Source of the DNA: Mycobacterium asiaticum
GTDB lineage: Bacteria > Actinomycetota > Actinomycetes > Mycobacteriales > Mycobacteriaceae
DNA length: 59,114 bases
Assembly (NCBI RefSeq): GCF_001673635.1
Contig: NZ_LZMH01000080.1
Coordinates: forward strand, 1-59,114
Direction: 5' to 3'
This document shows, in pieces, positions 42,026-50,475 of this stretch. The stretch's first letter is position 1; each line of letters begins with the position of its first letter. The notes below the pieces were generated by a model, which had not been told where the DNA came from, ran no database searches, and was given only the letters and a program-made list of their open reading frames with translations. The translations under genes were made by a program, and so were the position numbers.

Positions 42026-43216
42026 ATGGTTGACTACGGCTTGTTGCCGCCTGAGATCAATTCCGGGCGCATGTACGCCGGTCCCGGATCGGGTCCGTTG
42101 CTGGCTGCCGCGGCCGCCTGGAGTGCACTCGCCGCCGACCTGCAGTCCGCCGCGGCAGGCCACCGGTCGGTGATCACCGAACTGACCAGCGGCCCGTGGC
42201 TGGGGCCGTCGTCGGCGTCTCTGCTGGCCGCGGTGACGCCGTTCATCACCTGGCTGGACGACAGCTCGCTGGAGGCCGAGCAGACGGCAAGTCAGGCGTT
42301 CGCCGCCGCGGCCGCCTACGAGGCGGCGTTCGCGGCAACGATCCCGCCGCCGGTGATCGAGGCCAATCGCGCGCTGTTGGCGGTGTTGGTCGCGACCAAC
42401 TTCCTCGGGCAGAACACCCCGGCGATCGCGGCCACCGAAGCCCTGTACGCCGAATTCTGGGCCCAGGACGCCACGGCCATGTACACCTATGCGGGCAACT
42501 CGGCGGCCGCAACCGAGCTGGTGGAGTTGCCCGAGCCGACGGACGTCGCAGATCCCTACGCGCTGATCGATCAGGCAATCGCTGTGTTGAAGTCGCAGTA
42601 CAACAGCGGTCTCAGCAACATCATGAACATCGCCGGTCAGGTGAACCCGCGAGTGGCCGACGTCCTACAGACACTCTCCTCGCCCATCAACGGCTCGGCG
42701 ATCGACCAATGGCTGATGGCCAACACACCGCTGGACGACATCGTGCCGCTGTACAGCAAATACCTCTCGCCGTACGTCTCGGCGATCACGGCGGTGTTCC
42801 AGTCCGGGCAGGCCTTCGGCCAGGCCAGCAGCGGTTCGATCGCCATCACCACGTTCATGAACAGCGCGGCCAAGGCGGCTCAGGTGGCCGAAGGTGCCGC
42901 TCAGGCCGCAGGATCGGCGGCGGGCACCCTGGGCACCAAGGTCGGCAGCGTCACCGCGGGACTCGGCAGGGCGGTACCGCTCAGCGGATTGTCGGTGCCG
43001 GCGAGCTGGACCACCTCGGTGAACGCGGCAACGGGTACCGGGGCGACGGCGATCAGCAACGGCACCGCCATCCCGGCCGCGGCGGAGGGAGCCGTCGTCG
43101 GCAACACCCCGGTAGCCCCACCGTTCGGGCAGTTCATCAACGCCGGCAACGGACGCAAGACGCCGGCATATGGACACCGACTGACCTTCATGACACGGCC
43201 ACCGGCGGCCGGCTAA
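42026..43216 (+). CDS. PPE family protein, SVP subgroup (second of a tandem pair)
   Basis: The 396-residue protein starts MVDYGLLPPEINSGRMYAGP at ATG 42026 and matches the preceding PPE protein over its whole length. Shared blocks include TNFLGQNTPAIAATEALYAE, SSPINGSAIDQWLMANTPLD and LYSKYLSPYVSAI. It has SGLSVPASW and ends FMTRPPAAG. The long open frame extends upstream through the first PPE gene in another frame and is not used. GGGGG lies about 10 nt upstream of the ATG. The three genes form a PE-PPE-PPE operon like PE18-PPE26-PPE27. Confidence 0.94.
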   Translation: MVDYGLLPPEINSGRMYAGPGSGPLLAAAAAWSALAADLQSAAAGHRSVITELTSGPWLGPSSASLLAAVTPFITWLDDSSLEAEQTASQAFAAAAAYEAAFAATIPPPVIEANRALLAVLVATNFLGQNTPAIAATEALYAEFWAQDATAMYTYAGNSAAATELVELPEPTDVADPYALIDQAIAVLKSQYNSGLSNIMNIAGQVNPRVADVLQTLSSPINGSAIDQWLMANTPLDDIVPLYSKYLSPYVSAITAVFQSGQAFGQASSGSIAITTFMNSAAKAAQVAEGAAQAAGSAAGTLGTKVGSVTAGLGRAVPLSGLSVPASWTTSVNAATGTGATAISNGTAIPAAAEGAVVGNTPVAPPFGQFINAGNGRKTPAYGHRLTFMTRPPAAG

Positions 43217-43280
43217 CGCCCAGTGCGGCGGATCAGCGAATTTTCAACGCGTCTGGCGTGACTGCTATGGTCGCTTGCTA

Positions 43281-44084
43281 ATGCCCGAAATGGATCGACG
43301 CCGCATGCTCAAGCTGGCGGGCCTGATGACAGGTGCCGCCGCCCTGGCCCCCGCTGCAAAGGTCTCCGCGGCGCCCAGCGGCGCATCGGGACCGTACATC
43401 TTCCACGACGAGTTCGACGGGCCGGCCGGCTCTGCGCCCGACCCGTCCAAGTGGACCGTGTCCAAGGCCCGCGAGACGATCAAGGACCCCACCTACTGGG
43501 AGTTGCCCGAGCACGTCGGCCAGTACCGCGACGACCGGCAGAACGTCTTCATAGACGGCAATTCCAACCTCGTCATCCGCGCGGCGAAAGACGGCAACAC
43601 CTACTACGGCGGCAAGATCTTCAGCCCTTGGGAAGGCGATATCGGCCACACCTGGGAAGCCCGCATCAAACTGGACTGCCTGACAGCCGGTTGCTGGCCC
43701 GCGTGGTGGTTGTCCAGTGACGCCCAGGGTGAAATCGACATCCTCGAGTGGTACGGCAACGGCAAGTGGCCCGCCGCGACCACCGTGCACGCCAAAGCCA
43801 ACGGCTCGGAGTGGAAAACCCACAACCTCGCCCTAGACAGTGCCTGGCACACGTGGCGAGTCCAGTGGGATGACGCCGGCATGCGGTTCTGGCAGGACTA
43901 CACCGACGGTGCCCAGCCGTACTTCACCGTTCCGGCGAATTCCCTGGCCGACTGGCCGTTCAACAGCCCCGGCTACCGGCTGTTCCCGATTCTGAATCTC
44001 GCCGTGGCCGGCTCGGGCGGCGGTGATCCCGGACCGGGCACCTACCCCGCGCAGATGCTCGTCGACTATGTGCGCGTCTGGTAA
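43281..44084 (+). CDS. Exported GH16 beta-glucanase-like hydrolase
   Basis: This protein of about 267 residues has a Tat-like signal (MDRRRMLKLAGLMTGAAALA) and a GH16 jelly-roll. The catalytic signature is GEIDILEW with Glu151, Asp153 and Glu156 from the ATG at 43281. FHDEFDGPAGS, RQNVFIDGNSNLVIRA and AWWLSSDAQ fit laminarinase-type (beta-1,3-glucan) enzymes. It resembles Rv0315 of M. tuberculosis, described as a beta-1,3-glucanase precursor. TTG 43275 (giving MLMPEMDRRR) is an alternative start. It follows the PPE operon by 64 bp on the same strand. Confidence 0.92.
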   Translation: MPEMDRRRMLKLAGLMTGAAALAPAAKVSAAPSGASGPYIFHDEFDGPAGSAPDPSKWTVSKARETIKDPTYWELPEHVGQYRDDRQNVFIDGNSNLVIRAAKDGNTYYGGKIFSPWEGDIGHTWEARIKLDCLTAGCWPAWWLSSDAQGEIDILEWYGNGKWPAATTVHAKANGSEWKTHNLALDSAWHTWRVQWDDAGMRFWQDYTDGAQPYFTVPANSLADWPFNSPGYRLFPILNLAVAGSGGGDPGPGTYPAQMLVDYVRVW

Positions 44085-44109
44085 CTAGCCCGCCGGTCAT
44101 CCGTCGACG

Positions 44110-45159
44110 TCACTCCTCCGGCTTCTGCCGCCACTCGTTGATCTTGCGGCCTAACGAATCCGCCGCGGTGGTGGCCGCGCGCCCGACGCCGTCGACCAAG
44201 CCGCCGAGGCCGTCGCGAATCCCCCTGATCAGCGGGTCGTCGGACTGGTCGAAGCCGTCCTTGTAGTGACGAGCGGCCTCCCCCAGGTCGTCGGCGAATG
44301 AAGCGTTGTCGTCGTCGGCGCGGCGTGGGTAGTCGCCGGACAGCACTTTGGCGTACCCGCCGGTGTCCACCCACTGGGTCAGGGCGGCGGCGCGCAGCAC
44401 CGAGAACGGGTGGGTTTGCAGTTCCAGATTCAGCAGTTTGAGCACGCCGTCGCGCATGTCGCCCGACCGCTCGTACTCCCGGGCCTGGGCCAGGAAGGCC
44501 TGTGAGTCCAGTTTGTCCAGCCGGCTGCCGCCGGCGAGTTTCATCTCCACCCGGATCGCGGTGTCCAGGTCCTGGCTGCACAGTAGCCCCGCGCGGTCTC
44601 CGGACAACTCCGACTTCCGCTGCCATTCCAGCAGGGCCGCGACGATCGCGCGCAGCGCCCAGCCGCCAACCGGCATGAATCCGAACGACCGTGCCAGCCG
44701 CATCAGATGCATCATCATGGTGCGGTAGACGGCGTGGCCGGACAGCGCATGCCCGAGTTCGTGGCCGACCACGAACCGCAATTCGTCGTGCGTCATCAGG
44801 TCGTACAGCCCGGACGTGAGCACGATGAAGGGCTGGTCGATGCCGATGGTGTAGGCGTTGGCCTCCGGTGACTGGATGACGAAGAGTTCCGGCTTCTCCG
44901 GCGCGTCCAGCACGTCGGCGCACTCCTGCAACAGCGTGTCCACGTCGGCGAACTGGCGCGGGCCCACCCGCGCGGCACTGGCCAGGTAGAGCAGCCGGTG
45001 TTGGCGTTCCCGCAGCATGCCGGACAGCAGCTTCAGGATCTGGTCGAAGCCCTTGAGCCGGCGCAGCGCGGACAACGCGGTCCGGTCCGCGGGGTGCTCC
45101 CATGCCCGGGAGCTGATATCGGGGAAAAGCGCGCGCGTCGTGGCCGGCGGGTAGGACAT
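44110..45159 (-). CDS. M48-family (HtpX/Ste24-like) zinc metalloprotease
   Basis: The 349-residue protein has the zinc motif HELGH at 133-137, preceded by the M48-typical NAYTIGIDQPFIVLTSGLYD, and a third-ligand region KSELSGDRAGLL. No strong multi-helix membrane domain is seen; hydrophobic stretches around 145-175 may sit at the membrane. Members degrade misfolded membrane proteins or process peptides. The tail from about 300 is Gly/Asp-rich and helical. It is convergent with the GH16 gene (25 bp apart). Family is sure; substrates unknown. Confidence 0.9.
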   Translation of the reverse strand: MSYPPATTRALFPDISSRAWEHPADRTALSALRRLKGFDQILKLLSGMLRERQHRLLYLASAARVGPRQFADVDTLLQECADVLDAPEKPELFVIQSPEANAYTIGIDQPFIVLTSGLYDLMTHDELRFVVGHELGHALSGHAVYRTMMMHLMRLARSFGFMPVGGWALRAIVAALLEWQRKSELSGDRAGLLCSQDLDTAIRVEMKLAGGSRLDKLDSQAFLAQAREYERSGDMRDGVLKLLNLELQTHPFSVLRAAALTQWVDTGGYAKVLSGDYPRRADDDNASFADDLGEAARHYKDGFDQSDDPLIRGIRDGLGGLVDGVGRAATTAADSLGRKINEWRQKPEE

Positions 45160-45293
45160 GGCGGCTCCCCTCGTTGGTCGCTCTCAGGATAAGGGGGTAG
45201 CCAGGCGTAAAAAGGCAGCAAATACCGGGGTAAGACGTGCGTCGGGGTATCGGTTAAGCGGCAGTGGATGAAGCGGCTACGCGACCGAAAATG

Positions 45294-45500
45294 CTAGGCG
45301 GGTGCGTCGCCGGTCGAGTACAGGCCAAATGCGCGGTCGCGGGCGTGCACGGCGCCGCCCGCCGCGGCGGCGCGTTGCCGGCCGATATGCGCGGGATGCC
45401 TGCGCATCGCTTCCTGAAGTTGGCGTTCGCGGCGTTGAGCTGCGGCCCAGCGAGGATGGGACTGCAGGTAAATTACGTTCGCCTCAGAAGAATTCGCCAC
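45294..45500 (-). CDS. Small basic protein (68 aa), function unknown
   Basis: GTG 45500 has GGAGAGGAG 9 nt upstream, a strong ribosome-binding site that decides this start over TTG 45509. The product (MANSSEANVIYLQSHPRWAA, then RERQLQEAMRRHPAHIG) is rich in Arg/His/Ala with no signal or membrane segment. I do not recognise a family. A 9-bp perfect hairpin lies 30 nt upstream, in its leader or promoter, which supports a real transcription unit. Chance cannot be excluded because of the size. Confidence 0.55.
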   Translation of the reverse strand: MANSSEANVIYLQSHPRWAAAQRRERQLQEAMRRHPAHIGRQRAAAAGGAVHARDRAFGLYSTGDAPA

Positions 45501-45529
45501 GATTGTCAACTCCTCTCCGATCTAGCACC

Positions 45530-45553
45530 GAAAACCACCAACCTGTGGTTTTC
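45530..45553. promoter_or_regulatory. Perfect hairpin/operator upstream of the small gene
   Basis: Arms gaaaaccac and gtggttttc (9 bp, perfect) flank a 6-nt centre (caacct). It lies 30 nt upstream of the start of the small protein on the minus strand. It could be a dimeric-protein operator or an RNA hairpin in the 5' leader. Only the symmetry is certain. Confidence 0.45.
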
Positions 45554-45665
45554 AAGCTCTGTTTGCCAGGATGCCCAGCAAAGCTGAGACCTAACCGTGT
45601 CCCAAGATGAGAATTTGCCGTGAATTCGTTATCGCACGATGATCCGGGTCCGATATGCGACGGGT

Positions 45666-46514
45666 CTAGGGAGTTAGCAGGGTGACCGCGCTCCATGGCC
45701 TACGGGGTCCGGGTTGGCGCGGATCCGGTTGGGGAAGCAGCGCCGCGGCGCGCATCGGCACTGGTAGGCGACCGAATCGGCGTGCCGCGACCAGCAGCGA
45801 TTCGGCTTCGACGACGTGCCACCCGAGTCCTTCGAAGTAGGCCAGCCCGTTGTCGGGGGCGAACCGGAACGGCGCGTTCTGCAGGAGCCCGGCCATCCGT
45901 TTGTTCATCATTTTTTTCAGGCCCGGCCCGGCGAAATCGAGCATCCACCAACCCACCTCCGGTCGCTTGATGGCCGCCGAAAGCGCAGCCACGTCCCGTT
46001 CCTCGAGGTACATCAACAGCCCCTCGGTCAGCACCAGCGCCTTGGTGGCGCCCGCGAGCGCTTCGTGCAGGAACGCATCGCGGGCGTGGGCATCGGCCAG
46101 GTCGACGGAGGCACGGGTGAGCCGGCAGTGCGGCGTCTGGTCGGCGAGCAATTGCGTCTTTTCGGCCAGTAACGGCGGCAGATCGGCTTCGACCCAGGGG
46201 AATTCGGCCGGCAAGGGCAACCGGTAGGGGCGGGTGTCCAGGCCTGCGGCCAGGTTCAGCACCCGGTCGCAGCCGTCGCCGATGGCGCGAAGAATCGTGT
46301 CGTCGATGATCTTGGTGCGCGCGACCAGCCACCAGCCGTTGCGGGTAGAGCGGGGAACGTGGGCGACGATGGCCCGGCCCTGTGGGCCCGCGAGCCGCTC
46401 GGCGAGCGGATCGTCGAACAACGCATCCGGCCGAGCCGACTCGGTGGCCCGGTGCAAGGCGGTCCACCGCGCGGTATCGGAAACGTGAGTGATGACGTGG
46501 TCGGTGCCTGCCAT
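45666..46514 (-). CDS. Putative SAM-dependent methyltransferase (TIGR00027 / Rv0146-type)
   Basis: The 282-residue product is of the mycobacterial TIGR00027 family (Leucine carboxyl methyltransferase-like). It has DTARWTALHRATESARPDAL, RTKIIDD, VLNLAAGLDTRPYRLP (motif I), WVEADLPPLL and VLTEGLLMYLEERDV. Mycobacteria carry many paralogs, mostly of unknown substrate. ATG 46514 gives MAGTDHVITHVSD; the frame stays open much further upstream but those sequences overlap the divergent reductase gene. The start is 91 bp from that gene's start. Confidence 0.92.
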   Translation of the reverse strand: MAGTDHVITHVSDTARWTALHRATESARPDALFDDPLAERLAGPQGRAIVAHVPRSTRNGWWLVARTKIIDDTILRAIGDGCDRVLNLAAGLDTRPYRLPLPAEFPWVEADLPPLLAEKTQLLADQTPHCRLTRASVDLADAHARDAFLHEALAGATKALVLTEGLLMYLEERDVAALSAAIKRPEVGWWMLDFAGPGLKKMMNKRMAGLLQNAPFRFAPDNGLAYFEGLGWHVVEAESLLVAARRFGRLPVPMRAAALLPQPDPRQPGPRRPWSAVTLLTP

Positions 46515-46605
46515 ACGTTGGGTTATAGCAGCCGGCGGTGACAACGAGCCCGATCGTGCGCGCGGGCGCATTCGCCCCCGTTGCGGGGTCCGGTACGGTT
46601 CGCTC

Positions 46606-47619
46606 ATGGCCGACCGAAACCGTCGTTTCCTGCTCCGCGAACGTCCCACCGGGCGGATCGGGCCCAATACCTTCGAGCTCGACGAGCAGCTGATACCCGA
46701 CATCGGCGACGGTGAGGCGCTGGTCCGCGTCGACTGGATCTCTCTCGACCCGACCAACCGTGCCTGGATCAACGACCTGCCTTCGTATTTGCCGCCGGTG
46801 GGCATCGGCGAGGTGATGCGCGGTGGTGGGATCGGCGAGGTCATCGCGTCCAAGAACCCGAACCTTCCGGTGGGCCAGGTAGTGCAGGGCCTGCTCGGCT
46901 GGCAGGAGTACGTGGTCGCTTCGGCGTCGACGATGGTGATGCCGGTCGAGGTTGCCGAGGGCGTGTCGCCGAGTGCGTACATGGGGGCGCTCGGGATGAC
47001 CGGCTTGACCGCGTGGATCGGTATCCGCGACATCGGGAAGCCGAAACCCGGTGAGACGGTAGTGATCTCGGCTGCCGCCGGCGCGGTGGGTTCGGTCGCC
47101 GGACAGCTGGCCAAGGCCGACGGCGCGCGTGTCGTCGGGATCGCCGGCGGCCCCGAGAAGTGCGCGCTGCTGACCGATGAACTCGGCTTCGACGCGGCCG
47201 TCGACCACAAGGCTCCGGACTGGGCCGCACAGTTGGCCGCGGCGACCCCGGACGGCATCGACGTCGACTTCGAGAACGTCGGCGGCGACATCATGGACGC
47301 GATCTTCGCGCGGCTGAACATCAATGCACGAGTTGCGTTGTGCGGCTTGATTTCTGGCTACAACGACGCGGAGCCGCCGCCGGGGCCGCGGGCCTTCGGC
47401 AACCTGCTCGTCCAGCGCGCGACGCTGCAGGGGTTCATCGTGCTGGACCATCTCGGCCGCGCGCAGGAAGCGGTGAGCGAGATCGCCGGGCTGATTTCGG
47501 CGGGCAAGCTCACGCCGCTGGAAACGGTGGTGGAGGGTTTCGAGCAGCTGCCGACCGCGATCAACATGCTGTTCGACGGCAAGAACGTCGGCAAGCTGAT
47601 GGTCAAGATCAACGGTTAG
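46606..47619 (+). CDS. MDR-family NADP-dependent oxidoreductase (CurA/PTGR-like)
   Basis: The 337-residue zinc-independent medium-chain reductase begins MADRNRRFLLRERPTGRIGP. It has the Rossmann signature ISAAAGAVGSVAGQLAK, then GGPEKCALLTDELGFDAAVD and FENVGGDIMDAIF. Related enzymes reduce alpha,beta-unsaturated carbonyls (curcumin reductase, prostaglandin reductase), so alkenal detoxification is likely. It overlaps the TetR gene tail-to-tail by 11 bp. Regulation by that TetR protein is possible but the operator lies on its other side. Confidence 0.92.
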   Translation: MADRNRRFLLRERPTGRIGPNTFELDEQLIPDIGDGEALVRVDWISLDPTNRAWINDLPSYLPPVGIGEVMRGGGIGEVIASKNPNLPVGQVVQGLLGWQEYVVASASTMVMPVEVAEGVSPSAYMGALGMTGLTAWIGIRDIGKPKPGETVVISAAAGAVGSVAGQLAKADGARVVGIAGGPEKCALLTDELGFDAAVDHKAPDWAAQLAAATPDGIDVDFENVGGDIMDAIFARLNINARVALCGLISGYNDAEPPPGPRAFGNLLVQRATLQGFIVLDHLGRAQEAVSEIAGLISAGKLTPLETVVEGFEQLPTAINMLFDGKNVGKLMVKING

Positions 47620-48217
47620 CGGCCGGCCCGGCCAGATACGCGTCGAGGAAATTCCGCAGCGCGGGTTCCAACTCCGACACGCTTGAGCCGTGCAGCTTGG
47701 CGAGCAGGATGAGACCCTGGTAGTGCGCGAACAGGGCGTGGGCCAGTTGGTCCGGGTCGACGTCCGCGCGCAGCATTCCCCGCTCCGCGGCGTCGCGGCA
47801 GATAGCGGCGAGCCGGCCCTGCAGCTCCACGAGTCGGTCGGCGAGGTGGCTGCGGACGGCCTCGTCGGTGGTGGACAGTTCGGCGGCGAGGTTGCCGAAC
47901 GGGCAGCCGACGAATCGTCCGAACTGAGCATGGAGCGCGGCCTGAATCCCGCCGATCGCGGACGGGATCGAGGACAGGGTGTCGCCCGGCGTATCCCCCG
48001 GCTGACCGGCCAGCCGGGCGGCGAACAACTGCAGATGCAGATCGATGACGGCTTTCGCCAGGTCGGCCTTGGACGGGAAATAGTGGTAGAAGCTGCCTTT
48101 GCGAACGTCGGCGGCCGCGCAGAGTTCCTCCACGCCGACGGCGTGGTAGCTGCGTTCGAGGAACAGCCGGGCCGCGTTCGACACGATGCGATCGCGAGCG
48201 TCCGAAGTGCGTGGCAC
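47609..48217 (-). CDS. TetR/AcrR-family repressor beside the haloalkane dehalogenase gene
   Basis: The 202-residue protein has an N-terminal TetR helix-turn-helix (RIVSNAARLFLERSYHAVGV, DVRKGSFYHYFPSKADLAKA) and a ligand-binding domain of the TetR_C_6/C_33 type with QFGRFVGCPFGNLAAEL. GTG 48217 (protein begins MPRTSDARDR) fits the family length; the ATG at 48219 is out of frame. The perfect palindrome at 48238-48253, 21 bp upstream, is its probable operator and overlaps the promoter of the divergent dehalogenase, so it likely represses both genes until a ligand binds. Confidence 0.92.
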   Translation of the reverse strand: MPRTSDARDRIVSNAARLFLERSYHAVGVEELCAAADVRKGSFYHYFPSKADLAKAVIDLHLQLFAARLAGQPGDTPGDTLSSIPSAIGGIQAALHAQFGRFVGCPFGNLAAELSTTDEAVRSHLADRLVELQGRLAAICRDAAERGMLRADVDPDQLAHALFAHYQGLILLAKLHGSSVSELEPALRNFLDAYLAGPAANR

Positions 48218-48237
48218 ATGGGAATGGTAGCGAATAG

Positions 48238-48253
48238 TTGACTGGTCAGTCAA
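48238..48253. promoter_or_regulatory. TetR-type operator overlapping a promoter -35
   Basis: Perfect inverted repeat ttgactg-gt-cagtcaa between the divergent TetR and dehalogenase genes. Its left end supplies TTGACT (48238-48243) as a -35 box, followed by an 18-bp spacer and TACCTT (48262-48267) as -10 for the dehalogenase. A dimer bound here would block RNA polymerase. The elements are visible; repression is inferred from TetR family behaviour. Confidence 0.75.
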
Positions 48254-48300
48254 AAGTCGGCTACCTTGGCGCGGCAGCACGTCGAATGGAGATCGCCGCT

Positions 48301-49194
48301 ATGAATTCCCCCGCCCCAGAGGTGTTTCGCACTCCCGATACCCGCTTCGAAAACCTCCCCGGATACGACTTCACCCCGCACTACCTCGAGGTCGACGGCC
48401 TGCGAATGCACTATCTGGACGAAGGGCCGAGGGATGGGTCACCGGTCGTGTGTTTCCACGGCGAGCCGTCGTGGGCCTTTCTCTATCGGAAGATGTTGCC
48501 GCCGCTGGTCGCCGCCGGGCGCCGGGTTATCGTTCCCGACTACGCGGGCTTCGGACGGTCCGACAAACCGACCGACCGGCGCTGGTACAGCTTCGACCGG
48601 CACAGCGAATTGGTCGCCGAGGTGCTCGGCGCTCTCGAGCTGGAGCAAGCCACCGTCGTCGTCCAGGACTGGGGTGGCCCGATCGGGCTGCGCTGGGCGG
48701 TCGAGCACGAGCCACAGGTGGGCGCCTTGATGGTGATGAACACCGGCCTGTTCACCGGTCGGGTGTCCAAGGGCTTCATGGCCTGGCGCAACTTCGCCGA
48801 GAAGAATCCGGACCTGCCGGTGGGCTTCGTGATTCAGAGCGCCACCACGACCGAGCTGCCCGACGAGATCGTCGCCGCCTACGACGCGCCGTTCCCCACT
48901 CCCGAGTCCAAGGCCGGCGCCGCCCAGTTCCCGTTGCTGGTCCCGATCGAAGAAGACGCACCCGGCGCTGCCCGGATGCTGGAGATCGCCGATCAGCTGT
49001 CCCGCTGGAATAAGCCTGCGCTGGTTGCCTTTTCGGACAGCGACCCGGTATTCCCCTATCCAAAGTCCGGCGAGCTGTTCTGTGAGCTGATCCCCACCGC
49101 CGGGGAGCAGGTGCGTATCGAAGGGGCGGCGCACTTCCTGCAGGAAGACCGGGGCGAACAACTCGCCGCCGAGCTGCTCACCCGGCTCAACTAG
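48301..49194 (+). CDS. Haloalkane dehalogenase-like alpha/beta hydrolase (HLD-I type)
   Basis: The 297-residue protein matches DhlA-type dehalogenases. The oxyanion-region sequence is FHGEPSWAFLYRKM. Nucleophile Asp123 is followed by a Trp (VVQDWGGPIG), there are acid candidates Asp246/Asp248 (FSDSDPVFP), and the base is His278 (GAAHFLQEDRG). An Asp nucleophile with adjacent Trp is diagnostic for hydrolytic dehalogenation, releasing halide and an alcohol. ATG 48301 is preceded by GGAG about 11 nt away; ATG 48286 is an alternative. Control by the divergent TetR is likely. The natural substrate in mycobacteria is unknown. Confidence 0.88.
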   Translation: MNSPAPEVFRTPDTRFENLPGYDFTPHYLEVDGLRMHYLDEGPRDGSPVVCFHGEPSWAFLYRKMLPPLVAAGRRVIVPDYAGFGRSDKPTDRRWYSFDRHSELVAEVLGALELEQATVVVQDWGGPIGLRWAVEHEPQVGALMVMNTGLFTGRVSKGFMAWRNFAEKNPDLPVGFVIQSATTTELPDEIVAAYDAPFPTPESKAGAAQFPLLVPIEEDAPGAARMLEIADQLSRWNKPALVAFSDSDPVFPYPKSGELFCELIPTAGEQVRIEGAAHFLQEDRGEQLAAELLTRLN

Positions 49195-49239
49195 CGGGCC
49201 AGAATTGCCCGAGGTCGCCGCGCCGCTACGGTGATCTAT

Positions 49240-50475
49240 ATGCCCCCGGCCAGCCGCCCGCCCACGGATCAGGTGAAGCGGCGCCCGAAGGACCGCAAGG
49301 CCCAGATCGCGCGGGCCGCGGCCGATGCGTTCAGCGAGCTCGGCTACCACGCGGTCAGCATGGAAAACATCGCGGCGCGCGTTGGGATCTCGGCCGCGGC
49401 ACTGTACCGGCACTCCCAAGGCAAGTACGAACTGTTTCGGGATGCCGTGCTGGCACTCGGTCAACATCTGGTGGACGCCACGGCATTCGTCGACGGGTTG
49501 CCCGCCGACGCGGACCCCGAACATACACTGCGGGCACTGATCCGTGCCCTGATCGACATTACGATTGTCAACCGCACCGCCGGCGGGCTGTACCGCTGGG
49601 AAGGCCGCTATTTGCACGGCGATGACCAGCAAGCGCTGGCGAACCAGATCAAGGTGGCCAACCGGCGCCTGCAGCGGCCGTTGATGGCGATTCGGCCGGA
49701 GCTGACCTCACGCCAGCGCTGGACGCTGTCGGCGGCGACGCTGAGCGTGATCGGCAGCATCACCGATCACCGATCCCGCCTTGCCACCGGCGAGATTCGC
49801 GCCACGCTGACCGACATCACCACCGCGCTGCTGTTCGCCGAGCTCCCCACCAGGCCCGCCGGCGATGTCAAACCACAACGGCCACAGGCGATCACGAGGT
49901 CTGCGGGGAGTTACGAGCTACTGCTGCACGAGTCGATGCGGCTGTTCCACGAGCGCGGCTACCGCGAGACCAGCATGGAGGACATCGCGGCCGCGGTCGG
50001 TATCCCGGTGGCCGGCATCTATCAGTACTTCCCGGGCAAGGCGGACATCCTGGGTGTCGCCTACCGGCGGGCAGCCGATCAACAGTCCGGTGACCTGTCC
50101 ACCGTGCTGGCCCTCAACAGCGATCCCGAGGCGGCGCTGACGGGGCTCATCGACGCCTACGTCGCGCGGTCACTGGCCAACCCCGAACTGGCGCATGTGT
50201 ATTTCACCGAGCGGCACAATCTTCCGGAGGCCGACGCGGTGATGCTTTACAACATCCAGCGGTCCACCGTCGAATCCTGGGCCCGGCTCGCCGTGGCCGC
50301 CCGGCCGGAGCTGACCATGGGCCGGGCCCGTTACGCCGTGCACGCGGCCTTCGCCCTCGCCGTCGATGTCGGCCGGTTGTCCGGGCCGGGTGCGGACCAG
50401 AGCGCGTATGCCGTGCTGCGGCGGCTGATGGAGATCACCCTCCTAGGCAGGGCCGTGACTGGCGAGCAGACGTAA
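49240..50475 (+). CDS. Double TetR-family regulator (two fused TetR units)
   Basis: A protein of about 411 residues with two complete TetR helix-turn-helix domains. The first is AQIARAAADAFSELGYHAVS with VGISAAALYRHSQGKYELFR, about 20-65. The second is ESMRLFHERGYRETSMEDIA with VGIPVAGIYQYFPGKADILG, about 230-280, each followed by a helical ligand-binding part. A fused pair may act as a pseudo-dimer. ATG 49240 or GTG 49231 could be the start; neither has a good ribosome-binding site. The last codons and stop (GEQT, taa at 50473) are encoded by the left arm of a long palindrome. Confidence 0.88.
   Translation: MPPASRPPTDQVKRRPKDRKAQIARAAADAFSELGYHAVSMENIAARVGISAAALYRHSQGKYELFRDAVLALGQHLVDATAFVDGLPADADPEHTLRALIRALIDITIVNRTAGGLYRWEGRYLHGDDQQALANQIKVANRRLQRPLMAIRPELTSRQRWTLSAATLSVIGSITDHRSRLATGEIRATLTDITTALLFAELPTRPAGDVKPQRPQAITRSAGSYELLLHESMRLFHERGYRETSMEDIAAAVGIPVAGIYQYFPGKADILGVAYRRAADQQSGDLSTVLALNSDPEAALTGLIDAYVARSLANPELAHVYFTERHNLPEADAVMLYNIQRSTVESWARLAVAARPELTMGRARYAVHAAFALAVDVGRLSGPGADQSAYAVLRRLMEITLLGRAVTGEQT

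Noticed and set aside
45700..48219. An 839-codon open frame on the minus strand spanning the methyltransferase, reductase and TetR genes.
   Set aside because: Three well-supported genes with family motifs occupy the same DNA in other frames; the long frame is low-complexity Arg/Pro-rich and has no domain.
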